From Paraconiothyrium sp. Pb-2020 (taxonomy: Eukaryota; Ascomycota; Dothideomycetes; Pleosporales; Didymosphaeriaceae), in contig JAJUBI010000006.1 in the NCBI GenBank assembly GCA_022419385.1, positions 4,402,001-4,466,000 of the forward strand: 64,000 bases of DNA, given 5' to 3'. The translations under genes were made by a program, and so were the position numbers. The notes beneath the pieces were generated by a model that was given only the letters and a program-made list of their open reading frames with translations, did not search any database and was not told where the DNA came from. Positions 54,158-64,000 of this stretch are shown one piece after another (within the stretch, counting starts at the first letter, position 1; each line of letters begins with the position of its first letter).

Positions 54158-55227
54158 ACACTCTCTGTCTTTGGATGGGGCATCAGTGACTAGCCGCTAA
54201 CATCACATTTGTTTGCATATACATAGCATCCTTGGCCGTCACTGGATGATGGTCTACTTCAATTCTTTCTTCTTTCGCTTTGACACATTCTTGCATTTAC
54301 TTTGGCGCTTATACCCTGGCATCATCTGAGCTTCGGCACTGTTGGAAGCGGTGTTGATAGTCAGATACTACAAAATTTGTTGAAAATACTCTGCATGGCT
54401 TGCGAAAGCATAGCTACATACATAACGAATACAATGTGCATATGACTCAAACCCTTCTTTTCATCCGTGACTATGCGTAACTTGTACAAAGAGAACGTTG
54501 AACCGGATTAGCGCCTTTGTCCCCATTGTGTTTTGCTGTGTGGAAAGTCCTGCCGGAGATTCCGAGGACACCCACATTCTCACACACCAGAGTACAGTCA
54601 ACGACAGGACGACCCACTCTTTTCGTTCAGCTCTTTTCTGCCCCTGCCCCTAATCTACCCCACCTACACAGGGGCGCAAAAAGCTAAACCTTGCGAGCTA
54701 CTTCCCTGCCGTTGTGGCGGAGCAATATAATCTGAACCACAGTATGTTTCAAGGTGGCTCAACATCCAGCCATACGCTACAGAACGATGAAACCTGCCAT
54801 ATTAGGCAATACAGCTCTCGACCATGTAGTGCGGTTGTAATGGGCTTTTTCCGTGCCAGAGGTTGCTAACGGAGGTTTCATCGGCCAGCTCAACCAAAGA
54901 TCATGTCGTATTCTGTCACGCCTTCTTGAATATGGGGAAATGCCGCATGAAGCAAATTCTTCTCTGCCATCGGTTGTAGCGGGCAAAGCAGGTTTTTCAA
55001 TATCAGCAGCTAACAATGGGCGCTCTTATAGTCACCCAAATTTGCATGTGACATTAGTCGAGTCGATCTTCCAAAGTGTTCTCCATCGAGCACTTCTCTT
55101 CTGTCCATCGGTTTGACGCGATAGCAAGTTCTCATACCAGGAAATCAACAGTGCATCCTTACCACCGCCCGCCTCATAAGAAGATTCGGTATTCATCTCA
55201 TTGCCCATACGTATTCCTCTAACAACC
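54158..55227. other. Intergenic region, no supported gene
   Basis: About 1.07 kb between the convergent AA11 gene and epoxide hydrolase remnant. Only short shadow frames were seen. Confidence 0.5.
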
Positions 55228-56520
55228 TCAATATCCACTCTTCCCTGGAACAATTTTGTACAAATCTCCCCCCTTTCCAAACATATTTTGAAGGTCTTTA
55301 GATATGACATCCGGTCTCTCCCAGGCCGCAAAATGCCCTCCATTCTTATTGAAACTCTCATGCACCACATCTCCCAGCGTCTTTCCCCATACCCTCGGCA
55401 CAACAGTGAGCTCTCGCGGAAAATGCGCTAGACCCAGCTTCACCCGAGGTATCCACTCGCTCGCGCGTTCCCTGCTCGGCACCAGCTCCGTAGGATTATG
55501 ACCGGCTTCGTAGTATATACGGATATGAGCATTTGGACCCGCTGTCGAAAAGTAATAGATCGAAACCCAGGTCAGGATTTCGTCATCGGTCCAAGGATAC
55601 GCGTCTGTCCAGTCCCTCAACTTCTCGTAAATCCAGGCGAGCAGCGCGACGGGGGAGGACGCAAAAGCGAAAGAGAGAGTTTGCGGTTTTGTGGCTTGGA
55701 GCTGACGGTATGCTTGGCCTTCTGTGGTGAACCAGTCGCTGCGCTCCAGGCCTTTCTTCTCGGCGGCGGAGTACGGGGTTATTGCGTGCTGTAGCGCAAG
55801 TGCAGGCTGTGAGGCAAAGGAGGGAGGGTGCGCGCGGATCATGTTGATGTGCGATGCGAGGACTGCGTCCGGGTAGAGGAGGCCCATGATGCGGGTTACG
55901 TAGAAGCCCCAGTCGCCGCCTTGGGTTACGTACGTGGGATAGCCGAGATCGAGCATTAGGCGGTGGCAAGTTCGTGCGTATTGCTCAAGGGCGAAACCGG
56001 GCTTGGAGATACGTTGGCTGAAGCCGAAATTGGGGAGGGAAGGGGCTACGATTTGGAAGGCGGGTTTGTCGTTGCCTCCTTTAAGCAAAGGTAGTAGTTT
56101 CTTCACTTCGAGAAAGGATCCGGGCCCTGTCTAATATTAGGATATTGATTATGCATGTGCTCTTCGGTATTCAGCATCGGTTTTAGAAACCAGAAGAACT
56201 CACAACCATGACAGAACAGCAATGGAATTGCGCCTTCGACCTCGCTCTTCTGCCATACAAAATGTACGTCTACATCCCCAAATCCCTCGATGTTTACTTT
56301 CTTGCGATAATTTGGCAGCTCGTTAATTTCGGCTTCCGCTTTTCCAATCGAAAACCGGTGCGCCAATGCTCTGCCAATCTCTTCACATCTGACAATGGAG
56401 CGCCAAACCGCCATTGGTCTTCGGTCTCGAGCTCATGGATAATCTGTGTCTTCGAGTTTGCGCTTCAGCTTCTCAATGTGGGAGTCAGGGACGTTAACCC
56501 TATACGGTTGGGGAAGACAT
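55228..56520 (-). pseudogene. Epoxide hydrolase (alpha/beta fold) pseudogene
   Basis: The C-terminal exon (55228-56126) is open and clearly an epoxide hydrolase of the microsomal/EHN type: FGFSQRISKPGFALEQYART, QGGDWGFYVTRIMG with the nucleophile Asp, and GGHFAAWERPD with the catalytic His. A 77-base intron (56127-56203) restores the oxyanion-hole motif CHGWPGSF across the junction (T plus GG gives Trp). Upstream, the EHN-domain exon is broken: an extra C in CCCC after the start near 56508, a two-base loss near 56436 that creates a TGA, and extra T and A in the runs at 56350-56357 and 56338-56345. These leave PYRVNVPDSHIEKLKRKLED, WRFGAPLSDVKRLAEHWRTG and INELPNYRKKV in different frames. The enzyme would hydrate an epoxide to a diol; it cannot be made from this copy. 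Confidence 0.75.
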
Positions 56521-57196
56521 GGCGGGCAATTGAAATCCTTGGAACTGGCGTCGTGATTGAAATCAATGCCAAAGTGCAGTCGGTTATGTGTGAAAGCGTC
56601 GATTTCGTGCAAACGCTGCTCCTAAGTTCTTATATTTGTCCGTGTTGGTGCATTTCAAAGCAAGATGCCGGTACCCCTCAGTCGACCAATCCAAAGTTTG
56701 CCTATGGTATAATGCATGTAACTGCTTGACATCATCGCGCTCTACACTATCTCGTACCGCCTACGCATTAAGCTAGCATCCGCTCAAGGAGTACCACTGA
56801 GGATTAGTCATATCATCCTTGCGTTGATCGCTGTGGTCAATGGTAGGATCAGATGCAGCTAACGCAATGTCATTCGTCGGACAAGAACCACAAATGACAA
56901 TGATAGGACGTCAAGGAGGTCGACAAGATGACTAGATGACAAATGCGTCTAGGCAGTAACGCGCTGAACTGTAGATGTCTAGTCACCGATCATAGTATAC
57001 TGGAGCTGAGGTTCGGTTCAGAGGTTCAGACCGATGACATCATTCGCACACTCATCCCCTCGACCGCGCAAGAGCATATTTTGACCTTTTCGTAGTCCAA
57101 TTCAGGTAGCGTACAACGACGCACTCTGACACGAAAAGTGCAAATTAACATTGAGCAGAGAAATTTAGTAATCTGACGGCCAGATGCATCGATCTT
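56521..57196. other. Intergenic region, no supported gene
   Basis: About 675 bases between the epoxide hydrolase remnant and the flavin monooxygenase fragment. I looked for an N-terminal FAD motif belonging to the fragment and saw none. Confidence 0.5.
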
Positions 57197-57799
57197 GTGT
57201 CGAAGCGTGCCGCCTACGCGGAAAGTCCCGCAGTGCGCCGTCGCTGCCTCGTATGTAGTTATCTGACCCCTGGTCCCACCGGAAGCACGAAGCAAGAGGA
57301 GCGCAGGCTGGATTGGTGCTGGTACTGTTCTTTCGATGCGCACTCTCCCGAGTTTGCAGAAATCATGATGGATAACAAGGGGCTTCGTCACGGTAAACTT
57401 CGGGGCCGTCTTCGTGACGAAGTGTGGCAGAAGCAACTCTCCGACCACAAATTGCCGAATGGTTGGGATGAACTCATTCATAAGAGTTATGAGCCTTTCG
57501 TGACTGCTGTCACCAGTTTCGAAGGGCCCAGTCCAAGCTTCTGCGACGGAAAGGTTTTGCTTGTTGGCGAAGCATTCGCGCAGTTTCGCCCTCACTTGGG
57601 ATTGAGCTGCGATCTTGCGGCTTTCCAGGCATTGACATGGATTGATGTAATTACCGGAGCCAAAACGAAGGACGAATACCAAAAAGTAGTGGGTAATTAC
57701 GCTGAGAAATTTTCCGACCGCAGTTCGGCCATGGGGTATTTTGGGCTCACAGGCAAATGGCCGGAAGGTTACGTTCCGCTGTATGCTAGGAACGCATAA
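57197..57799 (+). pseudogene. C-terminal fragment of a flavin-dependent monooxygenase
   Basis: About 200 codons match the C-terminal half of FAD-dependent aromatic-type hydroxylases: YLTPGPTGSTKQEERRLDW, WYCSFD, then the second FAD motif as KVLLVGEAFAQFRPHLGLSC (usually GD; here Glu replaces Asp) and DLAAFQALTWIDVITGA. The dinucleotide-binding GxGxxG N-terminus, about 200 residues, is missing: the preceding 600 bases contain nothing like it. The first 25 residues or so of the open frame are probably not native. The frame runs to a TAA at 57797-57799. The fragment is therefore a truncated pseudogene. It lies between two other oxidation/hydrolysis genes. Confidence 0.7.
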
Positions 57800-57908
57800 A
57801 AAAAGGGCCTTCGCTGAGATGTCCTAAGCCTGAAAGGCACTCTCGATATCTACTCAACTCTATATCATATACATGCAATGGGGTTCTGTAGACGCCATTG
57901 TGCACATC

Positions 57909-59942
57909 CTACACAGCCAACTTAGCTACTTTAGCTGTCAACTTTGAAAGCGAACTCTGAGCGTCCTCCTTGATCATTTCAGCAGCGCCCTCACCAATAC
58001 CATACGCCACCATCTGCGTGTGTCCGTTATTAACCCGCGGTACCGAAGAGACATCTGCCACACGCAGGTTCCTCACACCCCGGACCCTCAACCGTCCGTC
58101 CAGCACAGAATTCTTATCATCAGGCTTGCCCATCGCGCATGTGCCTGATGCATGGTAGCCTGTATCACTCAATCAGCGCCTCCAGCTCTGTAATCCATCC
58201 GGAAGCTAGAACTCACAGGTTGTGGCATGCTGTCTCACATGCTCTTCCCAGTCCTCTCTCGATGCATTGGCATGGTGAGTCAGATTACTCGGCCAGCTCC
58301 CCTTGATCACATCCTTCGTGCCCTTGCCTTTCATAACGATCTCGTTCGCGTATCGACACCCCTCGCTTAGGACGAGCATGTCCAGCGGGTCGCTCAGGTA
58401 GTTGTGATCGATTACGGGATTTTCCAACGGATCCTTCGATTTCAGCGTCACCGACCCGCGAGAATGCTGGTTGAAGAGGAGCGCGCACAGCGCAAAGGCG
58501 TGTTTGTGGTCCACGGGGAAGTCGGCGTACTGCTTTGGGCCGCCGTAGAGCTCGGTGTTCCAGAACTCGATGTTGGGCTGGGAGGGTAGAAGGCCCATAG
58601 GATCTCTGCCGTCGAGACGCTGGGCGTTGGTCCAGAGCTCCGAGTCTTTGAGGCGCTCGTCTAGACGCGCGTAGCCAAAGATGCCGAAGGGGAAGGTGGA
58701 CAGGATGCCGCTTTTCTTCTCTTGGTAGAGTTTGTAGGTGGAGGCGATGGCGTTGTCGTGGTAGGCGAGGTGGTCATTTGTGAGGTTGGGCTCGGAGACT
58801 TCGTAGAAAATGAAGCAGAGCTGGGGTCGTCAGCGCCTCTCGAGGTTCACACATTTACATGGGTGCCGCGAGACACTTACCACATGATCCATTAAATTTC
58901 TGCCCACGCCTGGGAGGTCAACTAGGCACTTGATGTCATGCTTTTCTAGGTGCTCCTTAGGACCGAGACCCGAGCGCATCAAGATAGGCGGACTGCAATA
59001 CGCTCCTCCTGCGACAATCACTTCTTTCCGCGCGTGATATTCCACTTTCCTACCGTTCTTCGAAATCGTGGCAACGCCGCTCGCAGTCAGCTCATCTGCC
59101 TCTTGGCTGAACAGAATCCTGTCTACCGTGACCTCAGTCTTAATGGTTATGTTCTCTCGCTTATACCCTCTGGTAATGAAATCTGCAGCCGTTGTCCGAA
59201 TACCCTGATGCACTGTCCGAGGCACGTCACCACAACCATGTGGCGTCTCACCCGTAGAGAACATATCAGGATGGTAGGGCAAGCCCTGCTCAATCATGCT
59301 CTCCTTCACACGCTCTGAAATCGGCGCAAGGTCGTGCGGCTCAGTGTGCAAAGGCCCGTCCGTGCCGTGGACAGATTTTTCCGCCTTGTGCCAGTCTTTC
59401 CCATGGAAAGTCTCCGCCTAAACAAGGTCAGCCTCACACCCAGAACCACGAAGCAGAACCCCAACCTACCCTCTTCATATACTCAAACATCTTTTCCCCC
59501 GTCCATTCGCTCAACTCCCAATCATCATAGTCCTGCTTCGTCCCGCGAATACACAACGTCCCGTTGACCCCACTCGAACCCCCAAGAAACCGGCCCCGAC
59601 TGAGCTTCACCTGTCTATCGTCGATCGTTTTCATCGGCTCCGTTACAAGATTCCAATCCGTCTCGCTGTCGAAGTTCTTACTCCACCCTCCAGCCATGTG
59701 CACGTTTTCGAGGTCCGCATTGTCGGGCCCAGCTTCGAGAACGAGCACTTTGTTGTCAGAGTCTTCGGCCAGACGGCCGGCGATTACGCACCCTGAGGTA
59801 CCGCCTCTGTGAACGAGTTAGCTTTTGCTTGACTTGATGCAGGCGAATGGTGGAGGCTAGGCATGTGTATGTTGTCATACCCGCAGATGATGTAGTCGTA
59901 GACCTCCGATGGGTCGACGGAATCAACACGCTTGAGAGACAT
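57909..59942 (-). CDS. GMC-family oxidoreductase (choline/alcohol-dehydrogenase-like)
   Basis: Five exons, 59881-59942, 59470-59806, 58881-59417, 58217-58820 and 57909-58159, give 596 residues with all phases matching. The start at 59942 (MSLKRVDSVDPSEVYDYI) leads directly to the FAD-binding motif GGGTSGC, split by the first intron. GMC signatures follow: LSRGRFLGGSSGVNGTLCIR (first signature), VIVAGGAYCSPPILMRSGLG (second), and the active-site region YHASGTCAMG with the catalytic His; the second base near the C-terminus is NNGHTQMVAYGIGEGAAEMI. There is no signal peptide, so it is probably intracellular. Such flavoenzymes oxidise alcohols or related substrates; the substrate is unknown. The gene is intact although its neighbours are broken. 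Confidence 0.88.
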
Positions 59943-61016
59943 GGCTGTGAAAGCGTGCACGGATGGTTGAGTCCAGCTTCGATGGGTCGGACGCTCAGGC
60001 GGATGTCTCATATGCGAAGCTACCATAGGTACCACGCTCTTTATGCAGGGCTCAGGCTGACCGGAAAGCCTCCGCACTGTTTCCGCAGCTAGATGCATGG
60101 CATGTGCGGTCCCCTTTAGGGTGTGCAAGGTCGTAAAGCTAGCGGTTAATGCATCGATGTCCACGAGGGGCATGCTTATCGGCTGCTAAACGACCAATTG
60201 TCGAGCTGTAGCTGCTTACTACTAAGAGAGTGTGGTAGTTTGATGGGGATTGTTGGACGGTTAGTGGCTCGAGTATGCAAGGAAACGGATGCTGGTGCCA
60301 TCTTGGAATGCATACATCCTGAGCTTGTGCAAGTAAACTGAGCCCTTGAATGAATTGCGCCAATGATCACTAGAAGGGCTATCAGCCATGTAATCGCTGA
60401 ATGTTCTCTTTTTGCTGCTTTCGCAACTCCACTCTCGAGAGTTGCGTTCGGGTTTATTGAGCTTACCCCGCATTTACAAGTGTATATATTGTGGGGTGAA
60501 ATGCCTCGTTCCGCCGCTAATTTTTGGACGCCTCACGTGCCTGGGTCGTGCAAATATCGTCAGCATTGGGCCTGTATCATCTCGTCGAAAATCATACAAC
60601 ACAATCAAACGACATCAAGGTGGTTTCTCGAACAACCTTCACCATCTTCCGCTCACTCTGTACCATGACCTTGATCAACATTTGAACATTTTGAACATTC
60701 GATTCAACTCGCGTATAGCAACGCGTTGTTCAAGTGTAATACCACACCCAACATGATCATCCAGTAGTCCGTTCCGTGTCCACTCAATGGTGTACAATAA
60801 GCCCGTAGGCAGCCCAGACGCCAACTCCCATCCCAAACGTACACAAACAAGCCACAATACCAAGACTCGCCATGTCCAAAACCGAAAACACTCCAACTTG
60901 CGTTCGTTCTGTCTAATAATACACATGTCTCATCCCATTGGACCTCCAATATGACGCACGAGGAAATCTACCTCAGCGGGGTAAGGCGATCTCGAACCCG
61001 ACAGTATCTCCTTCAC
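59943..61016. other. Intergenic region, no supported gene
   Basis: About 1.07 kb between the GMC start and the 3' end of the DDT/PHD gene. Open reading continues for 77 codons upstream of the GMC start but looks like leader. Nothing else recognised. Confidence 0.5.
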
Positions 61017-63682
61017 CTAATCGAAGTTTTCGTACGAGCTTCCGTTCATTGAAGCATCGAGTGTCCGGTTTGGTGCCGGTGACGACTTCTTCATAGGCGG
61101 ACTGAGGTTTTGAGGAGGGACGACAGGCGATAGCGACTTGATGGGCGGGAAGACGTGGGTCTCTGACATCTCGTGGCTTGATGGCGGGCGAGCACCGTCA
61201 TGTTTCGAAGGCGCGGGAATTGGATCCGGCAGTATTTGTGCTGGCATTTGGCTTGGTGACGGTGCGATGAATGATACGGGAGCCGGCGCTGGTGAAGATA
61301 TCTGGGGAAGGGGTGGCGGAGGGGAGCTATGCTTAGTTGGGGACATGGCCGATGCTTGGACATTGCTCGGAGGGAAGGAGGAGTGAGGGCTGTTTGTGAA
61401 GTTGTAGCCATTCGGAACACCATTCGTAGGGCGAGGTGAAGAGTGTTTGATAGGAGATCCAAAGGAGGTAGTGCCGGCAGCGGACGTAGGTCGACTAAAG
61501 CTGCTCGTGTAAGTGGGGTGGAAGTTCGATTGGAAAGGATTCGTGTTGTTGAAAGGACTGCCGTTCTGACGTGATACTGGCGTGCCGTTGCTGAAAGAGC
61601 TAATAGCATGAGGCGGGAACCGGGGTGGTGATGAACCTAATCCATTAGGCATGTTCACGCCGCCCTGTATACTGGGGTGTCGAGGGCGGCTTGGCGAACT
61701 ACTACCAGCAGGGATCAACGGTGAACCGTAAGCTGCCTCTGATCGTTGAATGCCAGGCGGGCCAAGAGCTTGTCCTCGAGGTGAAAGGCTGGGACCGTTC
61801 ATCAGAGACGGATTGGGTTGCATCTGCCGTTGTGGGGATTGCGGCATTGGACGTGGTATCTCGACTGCCTTGAGCTGATGCGCAGGTTCTGTCTTAACAT
61901 TACCATTAGCCTGTGAAGTGCGTCGGGCGTCGGGCGAGGCAGATGTTAGTCTGAGCTTCAAGGCAAGCTTGGGTTCCTTTGCGGCTTGCTGTTTCCGTGT
62001 ACAGGAAGCGCAAAGGAACTTGAAATCTTCCGCCTCTGCCCGCTTCGAAGATATACCGTGACAGGTTGAGTGTTGCCACACGCCGCAGCCGTCCTTCTCG
62101 TCGCACTGGATCTGGGGTTTGCCGTCGTCAATGCACTCCCCGTTAAGTCCGCATTTCTCACAGTCAAAAAGCCAGTATTCCTTTTCTTTGAGTTTCTCCA
62201 GGTCTCTCTTAGCCTTCTTCATCTGTGCTGTAAGGTGGCGTTCGGATAGCCTGGCCTCTTCGGATGCGAGCCTCTTCTCGTCTTCCTCCAACTTGCGGAC
62301 ATTCTCCTCTTGTAGGATCTTTTGGGCCTCGCGCTCGCGGATGCGTTGCTCTCGTGTTTGCCGACGAGACTCGTGCGCCTGCGGTGTATTAGTCGAAGCG
62401 CCAAGAAGTCTCTTTGATACTTACCTCCTCCATGTTGCGCTGCCTGTCTTGCTCCGCCTTTGCCATGGCAATCTCCTCTTGTCGCTTCCTGGCTGCCTCC
62501 TCGGCCTCCTCGATCTCCCTTTGCTTGTCCATCTTTGCGGATATTCTCGACGAGCGTTTGGCAGTAGCGAGCTTTTGGAGCGTTTCCAGTTCCCTCATCT
62601 TCTTGGCTTCCTTCCTTGCCTGGGCTTCTGCCACCTTGGCGAGTTCTGGTATGATTTCTGCTTCTATATCCTTGTACAACTGCTTTTCATCAGGGTGACG
62701 ACTTTTGCGTATGCCGGCCAGGAACTCTTGGTAGTCTTCGTAGGTAATGCAGACACATTCCCACTTCATACCGCCAAAGCCATCGTCCTCGGGCTCCTCA
62801 TCGATCGGGAGCTCAGTCGCATCATCAACCCCCTCAGGCTCCTCAGGTTCTGGCGTCGAAGTCTTCCTCCTCTTGGAGGTCCGTGACGAGCGGGATTTGC
62901 GTGCTTTGGCTTTCGTCTTGGCTTTTTGGGGAGGCGGCGGAGGCGGCGGGTCGGTCCGGCGATACATGCGCATGTCGTCGAGCACGAAAAGTGTACGACC
63001 TTTGGAATCGTATCCGAACGGGTTGAAGCGCTGCAGCAGTGGTCAGACGTATGTGTTACAGGGCAAGTACTGGGGCTTACCCATTCTATCTGTTCGTGCT
63101 CAGTCGGATTGAGCCGTTCCCTGATTGTATTTGGGTTGTTCAGCGTCCAAACGGATAGCTGTTGGAGCACTTTGATCTTGGTGAAGATGTCGAAGTCGTC
63201 AAACTTGTTGGGGTCCTCCTCAGTGCCGAAGGGGTTGTGCGCCGGGGCTTTTGCCACGAATTGGCGCCGTGTGTATTCATCAAAGATCTCGGGCCTGTGT
63301 ATGTGTCAGTGCCTGTGTAGGCTAGTGGGAAGATATGAGCGTACGTGAGGCCTTTGTGCGACGAGACGTGCTTGAGGAGGGCGAGGCCAATAGCGGCCAG
63401 TTGTGCCGAGGCCTGTGGCTTGAGGCATTCCGTCTCTAATTCCTATGCGATCGTTAGCATCCAATGCGCAAAGCCTGGGCCGTATGCTTTGTGAGCGCAC
63501 TGGGCGCAAATGCGTACCTCGATACCGAAGTCCTCGTCGATTTTGAGAGCCCCTTTGAAGAGAAAGATATATTGTGCCAAATTGGCGAACTGCCACATAT
63601 TGCGTAGCTTTTGCAGTGTCGTCGGCTCCTCGACAGGTGCGTCCGTCTCCATCTCGTCCCGACCGCGCTTCCTCGCGACCAT
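61017..63682 (-). CDS. DDT-domain and PHD-finger chromatin protein
   Basis: Five exons, 63518-63682, 63345-63442, 63081-63294, 62425-63030 and 61017-62378, give 814 residues. The N-terminal part (WQFANLAQYIFLFKGALKID, GLALLKHVSSHKGLTPEI) is a DDT/WHIM-like region found in chromatin-remodelling subunits. A poly-Pro/Lys stretch, then a long Glu/Lys/Arg-rich coiled coil (about residues 290-420), precede a PHD finger: CEKCGLNGECIDDGKPQIQC, CGVWQHSTCHGI, FLCASCTRK, the Cys4-His-Cys3 pattern that reads histone tails. The last 350 residues are Pro/Ser-rich and disordered. The protein should be nuclear and read or position nucleosomes; the specific complex is not known. A Met twelve residues upstream (63718) is an alternative start. 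Confidence 0.85.
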
Positions 63683-64000
63683 TTTGGCGGAGCGAGCCAG
63701 ACGGCGACGCGTCTCCAAGGGCGGGTAGCTCGAGCGAAGTGGCGTGGAAGGGGAAACCGGAGTAAAGGCCTACTTGCGCGGCGCGTGCAAAGTAGAAATA
63801 TGGCGAGCAAGTGGGCGGGTTTCTGAGCGGTTCGTGTTTGTGAGGTCGGCCAGGAACGTGATTGACACCGAAAGGATGATTGCACTTTACCGCGGCGATT
63901 CGCGCTAGTCGTTTTCGGAAAATGTGCATCATCGAGCGTGGGACGTGGGCCTCTTAGCCTCGACATCAGCGCGACGACACTTTTACTCAAAATGTGAAGT
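63683..64000. other. Upstream region of the DDT/PHD gene, right window edge
   Basis: About 320 bases that must include the promoter of the DDT/PHD gene. Open frames here are shadows or continue the leader; no second gene is supported. Confidence 0.5.

Noticed and set aside
57026..57682. 218-codon minus-strand frame opposite the flavin monooxygenase fragment
   Set aside because: The plus-strand reading matches a known family; the minus reading has no recognisable feature.
59943..60173. N-terminal extension of the GMC oxidoreductase (77 extra residues)
   Set aside because: No signal or targeting pattern, and the FAD motif follows the Met at 59942 at the usual distance.
60960..61010. tRNA-like internal promoter element on the minus strand (GGGTTCGAGATC)
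   Set aside because: Only part of a B-box-like match, with no paired acceptor stem or A box at the right distance.

Overview
The window is nuclear DNA of a filamentous ascomycete (Pezizomycotina, most likely Dothideomycetes). Protein-coding genes lie on both strands. Most carry short GT-AG introns of about 45-90 bp, and several families are typical of that group: an AA11 chitin-active LPMO, a fungal SNF5 with a GATA-like finger, a HeLo-like/NB-ARC/TPR STAND protein, an F-box protein and an HNH_2 protein. No rRNA, tRNA, CRISPR array or intact transposon was found. The class-level assignment is inference from gene content and intron style.

Layout, left to right. 0-5 kb: the 3' end of an unknown gene, a PI-PLC X-domain gene and a polytopic membrane protein gene, the last two broken by frameshifts. 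5.5-9 kb: RRP42 (exosome) and MCH1 (MFS), divergently transcribed. 10-12.8 kb: a CXC-SET-BAH chromatin gene and ribosomal protein S29. 14-15.7 kb: a GST-like gene and a Nudix gene, convergent. 17-20.4 kb: two secreted-protein genes, one an RNase T1/N1-like protein that has lost its catalytic residues, the other with a possible deaminase-type metal motif. 21-24.2 kb: a STAND/NLR-like gene that lacks its P-loop. 24.8-28.9 kb: a CYP52-like P450 and a membrane protein. 29.5-32.7 kb: F-box and HNH_2 genes. 34.3-35.4 kb: a dead aminoglycoside-phosphotransferase-like gene. 35.9-41.7 kb: a DHA1 transporter, uridine nucleosidase and ERV29/SURF4. 42.4-48.2 kb: a broken secreted-protein gene, a single-pass lysine-rich protein and a Q-rich repeat protein. 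49.9-54.2 kb: SNF5/SFH1 and the AA11 LPMO. 55-60 kb: a decayed epoxide hydrolase, a fragment of a flavin monooxygenase and an intact GMC oxidoreductase. 61-63.7 kb: a DDT/PHD chromatin protein.

The housekeeping genes (RRP42, S29, ERV29, SNF5, DDT/PHD, uridine nucleosidase) splice into clean frames. The genes with frame-breaking indels or nonsense codons are nearly all accessory ones: PI-PLC, the membrane protein, NLR, APH kinase, one secreted protein and epoxide hydrolase. This fits real decay of dispensable genes better than uniform sequencing error, although many of the indels sit in homopolymers and raw reads should be checked.

The most interesting items are the catalytically dead secreted RNase-fold protein with an acidic/His tract and a KTTKP minisatellite; the EZH2-like CXC-SET-BAH protein with altered SET active-site residues; the P-loop-less NLR; and the putative secreted deaminase-like protein.
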